A stretch of DNA of 64,000 nucleotides from Symbiodinium natans (lineage: Eukaryota; Sar; Dinophyceae; Suessiales; Symbiodiniaceae). The DNA is taken from the NCBI GenBank assembly GCA_905221605.1, contig CAJNDS010002651.1:84501-148500 (forward strand), in the 5' to 3' direction. Both the position numbers and the translations under genes were made by a program. Position 1 is the stretch's first letter; every line of letters starts with the position of its first letter. The notes under the pieces were generated by a model, which was not told where the DNA came from, ran no database searches, and saw nothing but the letters and a program-made list of their open reading frames with translations. Of this stretch, positions 26,200 through 36,604 are shown one piece after another.

Positions 26200-26800
26200 G
26201 CCCGAAGAAAATTAGGACCCCAAATAGGGGGTCGGGGGGTACGCGCCGGGGGGGGGGCTGGCGCCCCGAGATGGCAGATTCCAGAGGGACCCCCTCTTCT
26301 GGGCCGGTCCGGGTGGGAGGTTGCTGGGACCTCCTGGGAACCCCCTAGGACCCCCCCTCGGACCCTCAAAGCAGATTCCAAAACCAACCGCCCCAACATG
26401 CCCTTTCTGGAACCCTGCCTGGGAGCCCCTGAAACCCCTCCTAGCTCCCTCCTGGCTGCTCCCTGCAACCCATCTACCCCGCCTGCCCAGAGTTCGTGGC
26501 CGGCTTTGCGTGGCCCCTGCTTTCTGGCAATTTGAGCCTCCCGGGCGGGGAACGCCTTGCAGGACCCTTATATGCAAACTTCTGCTGCTATCATGGCCTG
26601 GGCTATTCTAGGCCCGCACTGCCAGGCCTTTGCTGCCATTTTGCTTGGCAGCAGGGCCGGCCGAGGTTCTTGCGACCCCCAGCCGTTTTGCTGTCCGTTG
26701 AGGACCCCCTCACACTTCATGAAACCCCGAAAGTCGGGGATCCAGGATTTGTCCGGACCCGTAATGAAACTGCGAGTTTTTTAGTATTCAAATGAACGGT
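26200..26800. other. 600 bp array-free island, strand and product unresolved
   Basis: GC-rich, with 90-120 codon frames open on both strands and no recognisable motif; composition is Pro/Gly-rich on either strand. 26,780-26,815 contains a perfect small palindrome (GAACGGTTTTAAAACCGTTC). It may be an exon cluster or a different kind of repeat. Confidence 0.35.
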
Positions 26801-27249
26801 TTTAAAACCGTTCCATTTTGCTCCGCGAAAGCACAAACAAGGCCCACGAGCCACTAACACGCTCCCAAAGGCTCCAGGAGGCCGCTGGGACCCCCCCCCT
26901 GCTCTTATTCCTCTCTTACAGTTCTGAAAGAAGTAAACAGCAAGAAAGCCTGAACCCAAAACCCGAACCCTAAACCCTAAACCCCTAAACCCTAAAACCA
27001 TAAAACCCTAAACCCTTGAGGGGGGTTTGGGGGGTGAACCCTAAACCCTAAATGAGAATAGTTTGGCATCGCACCTAAGAGTTGAGCCGGTCTTCGCCCC
27101 CCCTCCCCCCCCTGCTGATGATCCGATTGGCTGGCAACCGGCTGGTCTCTTTAGGGTTTAGGGTTGAGGGTTTAGGGTTTAGGGTTTAGGGTTCAGGGTT
27201 CAGGGTTTAGGGTTTAGGGTTTCTTGCTTCTTGCACCTGAAGATGCAGG

Positions 27250-27500
27250 ATGTGTTCCGAATACCCTAAGTACCACGCTCACAAGTTCACGCATGTTGTC
27301 CAGGCGGTCAGCATTGCATGTGTTCGCCTTCCGCTACCTCCTTATGCGACCTTCTACAGACTTGCCTGGACCTTCAGGGGTGTTCCCCAATCAAAGTGCC
27401 AAAAGAGCGCAAAGGGACCCACGTACCATTATGAAGTTGAGTACCCGGAAATCGCAAAATGTAGAGTTAACCATGATAGAAAGACAAAATCAAAATATGT
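27250..27500 (+). CDS. Candidate plus-strand coding island
   Basis: The plus strand reads YATFYRLAWTFRGVPQSKC and GPTYHYEVEYPEIAKCRVN in one frame of about 75 codons, ending near a TA microsatellite at 27,505. A second plus frame is also open. No family is recognised; the plus-strand orientation is unusual here. Confidence 0.35.
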
Positions 27501-27654
27501 GTGTGTATATATATATATATACTCATGTATGTGTTTGAAAAGTTCCCTTAGGTTTTAGAAAACCAAAAGCCAGGGCTCCGAAGGAAACTACAGAAGTTGG
27601 ATGCTTGGAGTGCCTAATTGCAGGAGAGTGCTACCCCAGTAAAACCTAATTAAA

Positions 27655-28140
27655 CCCTAATCCCTAAACCCTAAACCCTAAACCCTAAACCCTAAACCCT
27701 AACCCTAAACCCTAAACCCTCATCCCTGCACCTCATCGAAACTGCCCCAAGTCTATTTCGGCTTTGAGTGGCAGCAGAGGGCTTATAGGGTTGAGGGTTT
27801 ATGGTTGGGATTTAGGGTTTAGATTTTGGGGGTTCAGAGACAAGAGGGTTGGAGGCTTCTCCAACCCCAATTCCTAAACCGACTTAATCCCTGTCTACCC
27901 TAAACCCTAAACCCTAAACCCTAAACCCTAAACCCTAAACCCTCTCTCCCAACGAGGACTGGGAACCCCTTGGCCTTGGGATTTTCGGCTCAAGCCGTCC
28001 ATCAAATCGGGCTTTGGGCTTAGGGCTCCAGGCATCTTCGTGGGTGCTTAGAAAGTAGGACTTAGGGTTTAGGATTTAGGGTTCAGGGCTTAGGGCTTAG
28101 GGTTTAGGGTTTAGGGCAACTACAGCACATGGTGGCAATA
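27655..28140. repeat. Alternating arrays with small islands
   Basis: CCCTAAA at 27,660-27,720 and 27,898-27,945; TTTAGGG at 28,060-28,120. The island 27,946-28,020 reads KARFDGRLEPKIPRPRGSQ on the minus strand and may be an exon. Confidence 0.6.
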
Positions 28141-28209
28141 CCTTATGTAGGGTAGTTCTAACTAAATTCTCCAAGCCCTAAACTCTAAAACTCCGAAAAA
28201 TTAAAGGTA

Positions 28210-28785
28210 AACATTCGAGGGCCCGGCCGTAGAGCACACCACCCCAGTCGCCGATGACGTACACGGAGTGGGGCCGCTGGTCATCTGCCGGTCGTACGCA
28301 AGCTGAGTGGTCTACCCCTGAAGCCCTAACCCTAAACCCTAAATCCTATAGCCCTAAACCTCATAACCCAGAAACTCCAAAACCCCTTAATTAAGGAATA
28401 TACCTCAAATCATATTAGGGTTCCTATTACAATTTAAGGGATATTCCTTAACTAAGGGGTTTTGGAGTCTCTGGGAACTCCATAGCCCTAAACTCTAGGC
28501 CTTCAAACTTCAAACCCTAAGCCATGCTCCAAGAAACCGATGCCTCACTTCAACTTCCTCTTCTCCAGCTGGGATCATAAACATGCCCAGAGACTCCAAA
28601 ACCCCTTAATTAAGGAATATACCTTAAACCATATTAGGGTTCCGAATCGAATGTAGGGTATATTTCTTACTTAAGGGGTTTTGGAGTCTCTGGGTGACAT
28701 GGATATCTTCCTCGGGACGTTTAGCGGCCAGCAACCGCGAGCTGCATGTAAACGCAACATGCACATGAATCCAAAGTGGCCCCCC
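28210..28785 (-). CDS. Metallophosphoesterase-like protein, N-terminal exons
   Basis: The exon at ~28,310-28,215 reads RPHSVYVIGDWGGVLYGRA. V-x-GDWGG is the first metal-binding motif of purple/tartrate-resistant acid phosphatases. Upstream, 28,785-28,702 reads LRLHAARGCWPLNVPRKIS and, after a family B element, MFMIPAGEEEVEVRHRFLG. These enzymes hydrolyse phosphate esters with a two-metal centre, often secreted or lysosomal. The later motifs (GDN, GNH) were not found, so most of the gene must lie in further exons or be missing. Confidence 0.55.
28367..28475. mobile_element. Family B element
   Basis: CCCAGAAACTCCAAAACCCC ... GGGGTTTTGGAGTCTCTGGG, with AAC on both flanks. It lies in an intron of the phosphoesterase-like gene. 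Confidence 0.9.
28586..28696. mobile_element. Family B element flanked by ACATG
   Basis: CCCAGAGACTCC to GGAGTCTCTGGGTG, with ACATG at 28,581-28,585 and 28,697-28,701. Removing the element plus one ACATG gives a continuous minus frame (RKISMFMIPAGEEEVEV). Confidence 0.85.
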
Positions 28786-28800
28786 CCCCCCCCCCCCCAC
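28780..28800. repeat. Poly-C tract
   Basis: An 18-base C run beside the 5' end of the phosphoesterase-like exon; similar tracts occur at 1959, 3649, 19,185 and 43,380. Confidence 0.9.
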
Positions 28801-29220
28801 CCCCACCCTGCACGTCTGCCGTCTGCTCTAAGCTAACCCCTGAACCCCAAATACGGTACCCCAAAACCCTAGAACTCCTAACTCCCCCCCCAAAAAACAC
28901 TAAAATAAAATAGACCCCAAAGTGGAGAGTAAAGCATGGAGGGTTTTGGGACTGGAGCTTTCATAAGCCAGAACCTTTCTCCTCTAAGCTCCGGCTTTAG
29001 ACAGTCTTCGACTCGACCAACCTCAGGAGTTCAGGGTTTAGGGTTTGTTTAGGGTTTGTTTAGGGTTTAGGGTTTAGGGTTTAGGGTTTAGGGTGTAGGG
29101 TTTAGGGTTTAGGGTTTAGCTTGGGGTTCAGGAGCCGTACGAACCCAGCTATGCCTTGGGGACCACATGAACCCATGCGGTTTAGGGTGTAGGGTTTAGG
29201 GTGTAGTTTCATGGCCATTG

Positions 29221-29340
29221 AGCACAGGCGCCTAAAAGGGTACCCCTTAAATACCCCATATATATACCCTATACAAACCCCGAGGCCCATACTTCAGAAC
29301 CCTTTAAGGGAGGCTCGGGACCATATGAAGGGCCCATGAA
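29221..29340. mobile_element. Family F element
   Basis: AAAGGGTACCCCTTAAATACC ... GGCCCATACTTCAGAACCC ... GGGACCATATGAAGGGCCC. The interior is shared with 33,853 and 46,213. Confidence 0.8.
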
Positions 29341-29494
29341 CTTGTTCTTCGACTGGGGATTTGTGTACCGATTCCGTGGTATGGACGTGGGCTCTGGGGG
29401 GTTTAGGGTTTAGGGTTTAGTGTTTAGGGTTTAGGGTTTAGGATTTAGGGCCCAAGTATATACACAATGGGTACATGGATCCTTGAGGCCAAAA

Positions 29495-29675
29495 CTTGGG
29501 GATATCTACCCTATACGACTTTATTGCCTATAAAGGTATATGCGCCGCAAACCCTTTTAGGGCCCCAAGTTACCTGTACTTGTATACCCAACTATAACCA
29601 TATCACGGCACTGAACGGGCCTATAAGCACCAAGTACAGTTCTGATTGGGTCATAAGTACCATGAACTTCCAAGT
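29495..29675. mobile_element. Family A element adjoining a family D element
   Basis: CTTGGGGATATCTACCC ... GGGCCCCAAG (29,495-29,569) is followed at once by ACCTGTACTTGTATACCC ... AGTACCATGAACTTCCAAG to 29,672. Two elements of different families share one border. Confidence 0.75.
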
Positions 29676-29683
29676 ATACACCC

Positions 29684-29757
29684 TAGATTGCCCTAGATGG
29701 ACCTGGCAAGTGCTCACAGAGGCCTTGCGTTCTAGCCCGTACCCCGGAGCGAAGCAC
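29684..29757 (-). CDS. Candidate exon, unknown protein
   Basis: The minus strand reads RSGVRARTQGLCEHLPGPS, bounded by CCCTAAA repeat on the 5' side and the family D element on the 3' side. Confidence 0.45.
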
Positions 29758-29949
29758 TAACCCTAAACCCTAAAGCCTAAACCCCAAGCATGAAAACCTG
29801 AACTCTAAGCCCGAACCGGTGGCACCTTGGGTGAGATTGAAGCCTGCAGGTGGCGGGGTGGTGGCCAGGAGGTTTGGGGATTAGGGTATAGGGTTTAGGG
29901 TGAGCCTAAACCCTAAAAACCCTAAACCCTAAACCCTAAACCAGGGAGT

Positions 29950-30062
29950 GGCTGCAAGGCCTACGGCTTGAGGCGCCTCTGGTGCGAAGTTGTGAGAGCT
30001 GGCTATGCGTGTTTCCGCTTACCGCCCAGCACAAGACCGAAATGTAGGCAAGAAGGCCGCAA
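29950..30062 (-). CDS. Candidate exon, unknown protein
   Basis: The minus strand reads EYLRPSCLHFGLVLGGKRK in one frame; in another, GIFAAFLPTFRSCAG precedes a G|GTAAGC donor. The frame is not settled. Confidence 0.4.
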
Positions 30063-30237
30063 ATATTCCATCACCCTAAACCCTAAACCCTAAAAGAAGT
30101 AGGGACCCAAGCGTCTTGTAGTTAGGGTCTGGGGTTGCGATTTAGTTTTTGGGACGTAGGGTTGGAGAGACTCTAAGCAGCAAGCGTGACCCAGAACACC
30201 AAGCCCATTGCCAAGTTCATCCCTGTGAGCCTCTCAG

Positions 30238-30345
30238 CCAGAGACTCCAAAACCCCTTAATTAAGGAATATACCTTAAATCATATTAGGGTTCCTATTCT
30301 AATTTAGGGTATATTCCTTAATTAAGGGGTTTTGGAGTCTCTGGG
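30238..30345. mobile_element. Family B element, full length
   Basis: CCAGAGACTCCAAAACCCC ... GGGGTTTTGGAGTCTCTGGG with the standard TTAATTAAGGAATATACC interior. No flanking duplication longer than 2-3 bp is visible. Confidence 0.9.
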
Positions 30346-30837
30346 CAACTGCTCCATCCTAACACAAGGACGCTTTCCTTTCGGAGGACTGAGTCTTTAG
30401 CCCTCCCCCCCCCGCCCTCCCCCCTTTCCCGACAACACTAACAACATTAAACCTCAAACCTTAAACCCTAGTCACGAAACCCTAAACCCTGAAGGCAGCG
30501 CCTCACTCCAACCATGGGGAGTTTGCAGGGATTACGATCTGCCTTTATGTTAGTGTTTAGGGCTTGGGCTTTAGGGTTTAGGGTTTAGGGTTTAGGGGTC
30601 GTACAGTCGTAAGGCCTATAAGGCCCGAAGCCCTACAATGGTTGAGGCAAGGGCCTCACTCACAGATAGAGCAAGAACCACACAACCTCAAAGGAAACAG
30701 GGTTTATATATTACTGTTTTGGTGAGCGTACATAAGGTTCTTTTTCCAATATTGGTGAGTGTATATGTGTCACCCTAAACCCCAAGCCCTAAACCCTTTT
30801 GGGGATACATGGAGTATGAACCCTACCTTATGTGAGC

Positions 30838-30895
30838 CAAGAGGCACGCCGGCCGAAGGTCGCTGATGCCATTGTAGTATCTGGAGGGTTCGTGT
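30838..30895 (-). CDS. Candidate exon, unknown protein
   Basis: The minus strand reads EPSRYYNGISDLRPACLLA. TTTAGGG repeat begins on its upstream side near 30,900. Surrounding sequence at 30,680-30,830 is AT-rich and intron-like. Confidence 0.5.
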
Positions 30896-31144
30896 GAGTG
30901 TGGGGTTTAGGGTTTAGGTTTTATAAAACCTAAGTGTTTAGGTTTAGGGTATTTATGGTTGAGGTTTTAGGGGTTGGTCGTGGCAATGCGTGTGAAGGAA
31001 AGTCCGACGCGACCTAGACCGAAACACCCAAAGAAACCTGAAAGAAGAACTTGCCCCTCCACCCTAAACCACCCTAGGCCTAAAAACCCTAAGCCTCCAA
31101 AACCCCTTAAAGGCAATAAGCCCCCAAAATCCTAACCCTGAGGG

Positions 31145-31370
31145 CCCCAGCCGCATCGTCACATGTGCACGGAAGTGCAAGAAAATGCTCTAACCTCAAA
31201 AATGACCCTTAAAACCCTCTGAAAAATATTCCTGAATATGATCCTCTTAAACCCACTAAAGGAAAATGTAAAATGTCCCAAGACCCTACCTAGTAACCCG
31301 AAGCCCTGTAGGGCTTCTGTCAGCGAGCTTGGCAGCCATGGAATCCTGAACACTGCAGCCTCAACCGAAA
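31145..31370 (-). CDS. Candidate exon split by an AT-rich element
   Basis: The upstream part (31,290-31,365) reads IPWLPSSLTEALQGFGLL and meets G|GTAGGG. The element at 31,200-31,290 (CCTGAATATGATCCTCTTAAACCC type) has relatives at 56,155, 61,375 and 61,865. The downstream part is short (VRAFSCTSVHM). Confidence 0.45.
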
Positions 31371-31533
31371 CAAAAGCCCTGAAAGCCCCCTGAACTCTGC
31401 AAGCCCTACCTCAGTCTGAATGAACCCGTAAACCCGTAAACCCTAAACCCTGAACCCTAAAGCCTAAACCCTAAGGCTCCGAGCATCTTCCTTGCAGACT
31501 TTGCGCTTCGGAGACCCCCAATCCGGAATACAA

Positions 31534-31668
31534 TTTGGGGATGTTCTCCCTTATGCTAGCAGCTCCTAAATAGGTATGGTAATCAGGTTTAGGGTTTAGG
31601 GAGGGTTTAGGGTTTGAGTACTATAATCCCGATTAAGGACTGTTTGTATAAGGGGGGAACATCCCAAA
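31534..31668. mobile_element. Family E element with TTTAGGG insert
   Basis: TTGGGGATGTTCTCCC ... GGATTATAG-type middle ... TATAAGGGGGGAACATCCC, with GGTTTAGGG units placed inside at 31,587-31,612. Confidence 0.8.
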
Positions 31669-31939
31669 ATATAATCCCACAAGGAATCACGACCCTGAGC
31701 GAGGTGCGCGTGCTCGAAAATAATGTGCAGTGGCATTTTTAGGGTATCTGACCCCGAAACCCTTACAACCCTCAAAGCCCGTTAAACCCTGAACAAGCTG
31801 TCTGGAAGCCCGTAAAACCCTTCAAACACTTCCAAGCACTTAAAGCCCTTCAAGCCCTCAACCCTAAACCCTAAACTCTAAACCCTATACCCTAATCCTA
31901 AACGCTAAACCCTAAACCCTTTGAGCCTTTAAGCCCTTG

Positions 31940-32020
31940 GCCCCAGGTTGGCGTCTCTCTGAGACCACCGCATCGCGTGCTTCGGCTTCTTGGGCGGGCA
32001 CCACCTCATTTGGGGTTTAG
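31940..32020 (-). CDS. Candidate exon, unknown protein
   Basis: The minus strand reads NEVVPAQEAEARDAVVSER and then RQPGAKG; highly protein-like and charged. TTTAGGG repeat follows on the upstream side. Confidence 0.6.
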
Positions 32021-32179
32021 GGTTTAGGGTCTAGGGTTCAGGGTTTAGGGTTGCAGGTTCATACTGCACCATAGTTACCCCACTTTATAACCCGACTTTA
32101 TGTCGCCATGAGCCTCTAAGCAGGTCAGAGATTCGGGGTTTTAGAGCTTCGGGCTTAGGGGGTTGTAGACTTTGGCAGC

Positions 32180-32510
32180 TTATGGAATACAGACTTCGGG
32201 GCCTTTTGGGGATTGAGGTTTAGGGTTTTTGTGTACGCGTTTGGGATTTATGAAGGTAGGGAATTGCAGGGTTTGAGGAGTTTCGGGTTGGAATTCTTGG
32301 GTACGGGCCAATGCGCTAGACCCCGAACGCCTTCCAAAAATCTGCGGAAGGAGAGAGGAATTTAAGTCGGGATAGTACTTTACGCAAACCCTAAACCCTA
32401 AACCCTGAACCATAAACCCTGAACCCTAAACCCTAAACCCTAAGCCTCTGAGCTTGCCACAGCCGTGCTCGCGAAAAGAGATCGGAGTGAAGATAGGTAT
32501 TTAGGGTTCA
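32180..32510. other. Intron-like stretch with one short candidate exon
   Basis: The minus frame at 32,180-32,413 ends in repeat-derived residues and is not trusted as a whole. 32,452-32,500 reads DLFSRARLWQAQ on the minus strand and may be a small exon. Confidence 0.35.
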
Positions 32511-32900
32511 GGGTTTAGGGCTTAGGGCACTACTGCAGGGTTTTGCGGGGAACCTACAGGTTTCCCTGAAGGTGTCATGCTTTTTTGAGTTCGGGGCTCC
32601 AGGCCAGGGTGACCGGGTGTTCGGCCTTAATCCTAAACCCTCAACCCTAAACCCTAAACCCTAAACAGTGGCATCCGAGGTTCTAGGGCTCAGGTTAGGT
32701 ATCTCGCTTCTAGAGCTTGGATCTAAGGAAAAGTTCTTGGGTTTAGGGCTGAGGGTGCCCTAAACCCTAACCCTAAACCCTACACCCTGAACCCTAAATC
32801 CTAAACCCTAAACCCTAAACCTTTTTCGCCTTTACGGCAGCCCCCCCTTGCCCCTGCTGGGGCGTGGCACCACGGTGGGCAGCCATCCTGACGAGGTCTA

Positions 32901-33091
32901 CTTGGAGGCTCAATGTACTTCTTAAACGATTAAAGCTGTACTTATAACTGTGCTTAGCTTAAGGGGCTTATGAGTGGGTTATAAGTACAGCTTCAGGGTC
33001 TTATGAGTGGGTTATAAGTACAGCTTAAGGGGCTTATGAGTGGGTTATAAGTACAGATATCATTGGTTAGTAAGTACCAAGAACCTCCAAG
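32901..33091. mobile_element. Family D element with internal triplication
   Basis: CTTGGAGGCTCAATGTACTTC ... AGTACCAAGAACCTCCAAG. Inside, a roughly 36 bp unit containing CTTATGAGTGGGTTATAAGTACAG occurs three times, making this the longest copy of the family. Confidence 0.9.
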
Positions 33092-33179
33092 TAGGGGTTC
33101 TGCCTTGGACAGTTATGGTTGTACCCTTGGATTTTGGGATCCCTTTTTGAGGATCCATAAGGGTACATACAGGGCCATA

Positions 33180-33250
33180 TTAGGGTTTAGGGTTTAGGGT
33201 TTAGGGTCTAGGGTTTAGGGTTTAGGGTTTAGGGTTTAGGGTTTAGGGGA
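33180..33250 (+). repeat. TTTAGGG array
   Basis: About ten units beginning straight after a GGATTTTGGGATCCC...GGATCC element-like stretch. No gene. Confidence 0.95.
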
Positions 33251-33529
33251 ACCATTAGGGCTACAACCTTTAGGGTACGAGTCTACATCTCTTGACAAGG
33301 GAGAGGTCTTTGCTTCGTTTTGCGGCTTATAGGGTTGAGGATTGAGGGTTTAGGGTTTAACAGTAAGTTTTGCGCATAGGTACACTAGTCAAAAGTCTAC
33401 TTGAATATGTACCCATGAACAACCAAGCCCCCGCCGAAGGACCCTAAACCCCAAAGCTTCAAATTCCCTAGGTACCTGCTTAAGAACCCTAAACCCTAAA
33501 CCCTACACCCTATAAGAAAGGGCCTGCTT

Positions 33530-33588
33530 CTCTTCGCAGCGGGAGCCTTGTGCCCCGACAGCGGAAACCTCAGCGGGTAGCACAAGGG
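33530..33588 (-). CDS. Candidate exon, unknown protein
   Basis: The minus strand reads LPAEVSAVGAQGSRCEEK between TTTAGGG-type sequence on both sides; short but of good composition. Confidence 0.45.
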
Positions 33589-33852
33589 TTTAGGGGGTTG
33601 GAGGTAAGTTGGGGCAGCCCTAAACACCCTAAAAACCTGAAAAAACTAAACGCCCTAACAAAAAACCGGAAAAATCGTAAACACCTAAAAATCCTAAAAC
33701 CCTTAACTTAAAACCATAAACCCGAAACCGGGGGGAGACTTTGGGGGGCGGGGGTGGTGATTTGGGTTTGGGGTTTGGGTTTGGGGTTAGGGCTAGGCGC
33801 TAACTCCAAGACAGATATGTAGATACAACCACCAGCATGTTTCTTAGGGTCG

Positions 33853-33975
33853 TTACATGGTCCCTTAGTATGGGCCCTTGGAAGGGTACCCCCTTATCTA
33901 CACCGTATAGACCCAATACAAATTTAGTGCCCATACATAAGAACCCAATAATGGAGGTAAGGGACCATGTTAAGG
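33853..33975. mobile_element. Family F element, intact ends
   Basis: ACATGGTCCCTTAGTATGGGCCC at the left and GGTAAGGGACCATGT at the right, inverted and nearly perfect. The frame 33,800-34,072 runs through it and is not a gene. Confidence 0.9.
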
Positions 33976-34009
33976 AACTCTCACGCCCTGCCACATCGAC
34001 GTGGCAATA

Positions 34010-34196
34010 GATAAGGAATAACCCCCCAAAAACATAACAGAGAATAACCCCTACAAGAAGGAGACTTTTCATTTTTTGGGTGGCTCTTAAGCAAATAATT
34101 TGGGATGTTCCCCTTATACGAACAGCCCTTACTAGGGATTCTAATAGGGGGTACGATAATTCCTATTCCCTGTTAGTGTAAGGGGGATTCCCCCAA
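34010..34196. mobile_element. Family I element followed by family E element
   Basis: 34,010-34,095 has the ACCCCTACAAGAAGGAGAC...TTTTTTGGGTGGCTCTTAAGC pattern. 34,099-34,196 has TTTGGGATGTTCCCC ... TAAGGGGGATTCCCCC. The two are adjacent with no unique DNA between. Confidence 0.75.
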
Positions 34197-34204
34197 CAAA
34201 TAGT

Positions 34205-34505
34205 AGAAGAGGCGAACGGATGTTTTAGGGGTCTTGGGCGGAAGGGACTCGCTGGGTCGCTTGCGGCCGAGTTTTCCAGGGCAGAAAATGTTGTCGCCTT
34301 TGGGCATCATAGGGGGTTTATGGTAACCCCCCGAAAGGTTCCATTGCAGGTTGCCCGAACCCCCAAAAAGTCCTAAGCCCGAAACCCTAGCCCTAAACCC
34401 TAAACCCTCAACCCTAGACCAACAAGCAGTGCGTGGGGCCCTGACAACCTCAAGCCCTCCCTCCCCGAAGATGGGCACCCGTACCAGCGCAAGCGCGATG
34501 AGACC
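34205..34505 (-). CDS. Candidate exons, unknown protein
   Basis: 34,425-34,502 reads LIALALVRVPIFGEGGLEV and then VRAPRTACW. 34,345-34,205 reads PMMPKGDNIFCPGKLGRKR and then PSESLPPKTPKTSVRLF. The second is rich in Lys/Pro/Ser. A CCCTAAA stretch lies between. They may belong to one gene. Confidence 0.55.
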
Positions 34506-34718
34506 TGGACGCTGGCATGTTTGGGATGTTTGGGAGGTCCTTAAGGTTCAGGGTTTAGGGTTTAGGGTTTAGGGTTTAAAGTTTAGGGTTTAGGGTTGAG
34601 GGTTGAGGGTTGAGGGTTTAGGGTTTAGGGTTTAGGGAACCCCAAAACTTGACCTACACCAAATCCTAAACCCTAAACCCTCAACCCCAAACCCTAAACC
34701 CTGAACCCCAAATCCTAC

Positions 34719-34807
34719 CTGGAGGTTCATGGGACCTTCTGAGCAGGGTTAGATCTGTAGTTCCCGATCCTTACAACCCTACCTTGAAGTGCGCATGAAC
34801 CTTCAAG
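34719..34807. mobile_element. Family D element
   Basis: CTGGAGGTTCATGGGACC ... GTGCGCATGAACCTTCAAG, 89 bp. It abuts the exon that starts at 34,808. Confidence 0.8.
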
Positions 34808-35105
34808 TAGCGTTTTCGAAAGTCCGGCCTTTGCAGTAGGAGATGCCCAGTGAGCCACGTGCCATTGCTTTGCTTGGAGGCCGTGTGGGGTTTTGTGCTA
34901 CCACCACACCCTGACGTGTATGGAAGTCTGACCATAACCTTAGGGCTTGGGAGCTTACGCTTCAGGGTGGTGTGTTTGGGGTTGAGTTTGGCATTTGCAA
35001 AGCTGGTATTTGGGTCGGGTTCAGTGCTTCTGGGAATCTTGCGCTGGTCACACAGCTGATCCATGCGTGCAGCAACGGTCGCGGGCCTTCGCCAAGCCTC
35101 TCCCA
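34808..35105 (-). CDS. Candidate long exon, about 100 codons
   Basis: The minus strand reads AWRRPATVAARMDQLCDQR, KHTTLKRKLPSPKVMVRLP and GHLLLQRPDFRKRYL in one uninterrupted frame ending at a family D element. The protein is strongly basic. No family is recognised. This is among the longest clean frames outside the Mei2-like and LRR genes. Confidence 0.6.
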
Positions 35106-35206
35106 CTTTGTACTCTAAACCCCCCGCCGAGTCTCCTTAACCACAACAGGATCCCTTTATAAACAGGACCCCTAACAGTTACGCCCTAAAAACGCAAAAA
35201 CCCGCA

Positions 35207-35300
35207 ATTCGATCGAGCCCAGGAGTCCCCGAGCGATGACAGCTTCGAGCATGGCGAGTGCGGCCGTGCCCCGGCCTAGGCGAGACTGCGAAAAATGACT
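35207..35300 (-). CDS. Candidate exon, helical, unknown protein
   Basis: The minus strand reads RLGRGTAALAMLEAVIARG and then LLGSIEL; clean helix-like sequence. It could belong with 34,808-35,105 and the exons up to 36,480, all minus strand. Confidence 0.6.
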
Positions 35301-35451
35301 GCGAAAGGCTGGAAAACATGTAAAAGACATTACTGGCTGCGTCTTCTATAGTCTTCTAGGGGAAAGGGATCCCAACAAGGTTGAACCCGAAAACCGAAAC
35401 CCGAAACTCCAAGCCCCAAACCCTAAGCGTATTCAGGGTCGAACACATCCC

Positions 35452-35718
35452 AACCTAACCCTAAACCCCTCAAAGGGTGTCAACAACCGGCCTTGGAAGA
35501 ATCTGAAGATTCGCACACCCCAAACCCTAAACTCTAAAGTAGGGGCTTACAAGCCCTAAGCCCTCAACCCTAAACCCTCCGGGGGGGGGGGGGGTACTAT
35601 AATCCCTAATGAGGACTGCTAGTATAAGGGGGAACATCCCAACCTAACCCTAAACCCTCACAGGGTGTCAACAACCGGCCTTGGAGGCCTCTGAAGATTC
35701 GCACACCCTAAACCCTAA
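35452..35718 (-). CDS. Duplicated exon-like segment around an array and element
   Basis: About 75 bp at 35,452-35,527 recurs at 35,636-35,712 with roughly 90% identity (shared GGTGTCAACAACCGGCCTTGG). The minus reading is RIFRGLQGRLLTPC. Between the copies are CCCTAAA motifs, a poly-G run (35,580-35,594) and a family E fragment. In the upstream copy CCCT|GTGAGG could be a donor; the downstream copy has TTTGAGG. Confidence 0.5.
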
Positions 35719-35764
35719 ACCCTAAACCCTAAACCCTAAACCCTAAACCCTAAACCCCAAACCC

Positions 35765-35862
35765 ACCGCGGTCGAGGCAAGGCATTTGGAGGCGTTGTGG
35801 GTCTCTGAAAGAGCGCGCGGCAGCTTCCGGGGATGCATGTGATCCCTTGAGAGCCAAAGAGG
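35765..35862 (-). CDS. Candidate exon, unknown protein
   Basis: The minus strand reads LKGSHASPEAAARSFRDPQ and then RLQMPCLDRG. It is bracketed by CCCTAAA (35,703-35,760) and TTTAGGG (35,870-35,930). Confidence 0.55.
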
Positions 35863-35939
35863 GGGAAAGGTTTAGGGTTTAGAGTTTAGGGTTTAGGGTT
35901 TAGGGTTTAGGGTTTAGGGTTTAGGGCTTGGGGGGTGGA

Positions 35940-36012
35940 GGATTGAAGACTTGCACCAGCCTCAGCTTTGCTGGAAGGCTGCTAGAAGACATGGAAAGCA
36001 CGTGGGGAAGCT
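35940..36012 (-). CDS. Candidate exon, unknown protein
   Basis: The minus strand reads ELPHVLSMSSSSLPAKLRL and then VQVFNPP, between TTTAGGG arrays at 35,870-35,930 and 36,018-36,080. Confidence 0.55.
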
Positions 36013-36275
36013 CCCGGGGTTTAGGGTTTAGGGTTTAGGGTTTAGGGTTAGGGTTTAGGGTTTAGGGTTTAGGGTTGGGGGGGGGGGGGGCGGGGGTGGG
36101 TTTCTGTCGAAAAGCTTCATCTAGGCATACCCTAAACACGAAACACTAAACTCCAAACCCCAAACCCCAAACCCCAAACCCTAAACCCTAAACCCTAAAC
36201 TTTGGCCCTAAACCCTAAACCCTACCCGTACTTAGAACCCTACTGGTAAAACGTTGTAAATAACAAAAAGGAACC

Positions 36276-36488
36276 TCAACAACACTCACCAGTAACAGAA
36301 ATTTTAAAACCTATTTCATGTGGGGGAAGCTTCCGCCACAGGATTGGGTAGCCTAGCCAGATCTCTGGTGATTGCTGACTCGCTGCAGCATCTACGACGT
36401 GAGATCGCTTCCTTGCCAAACCTCGCAGACCGACTGAGGCAACGGCTAGAACCTCAAACGCACCCAACTTCCTGACTCCTGAACCCAT
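36276..36488 (-). CDS. Candidate exon, unknown protein
   Basis: The minus strand reads AFEVLAVASVGLRGLARKR, SHVVDAAASQQSPEIWLGY and PILWRKLPPHEIGF. A 60-residue open run of good composition, ending in CCCTAAA-rich intron sequence. Product not recognised. Confidence 0.55.
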   Translation of the reverse strand: MGSGVRKLGAFEVLAVASVGLRGLARKRSHVVDAAASQQSPEIWLGYPILWRKLPPHEIGFKISVTGECC

Positions 36489-36604
36489 GGAACCCTAAAT
36501 CCTAAACTCCTAAACCCCTTAAGGCCTAAACCCTAAACCCTATACCCGAAACCCGAAACCCCTTAAACGTCTAAACCCTAAGCCCAGACGGAACAAACCC
36601 AGAG

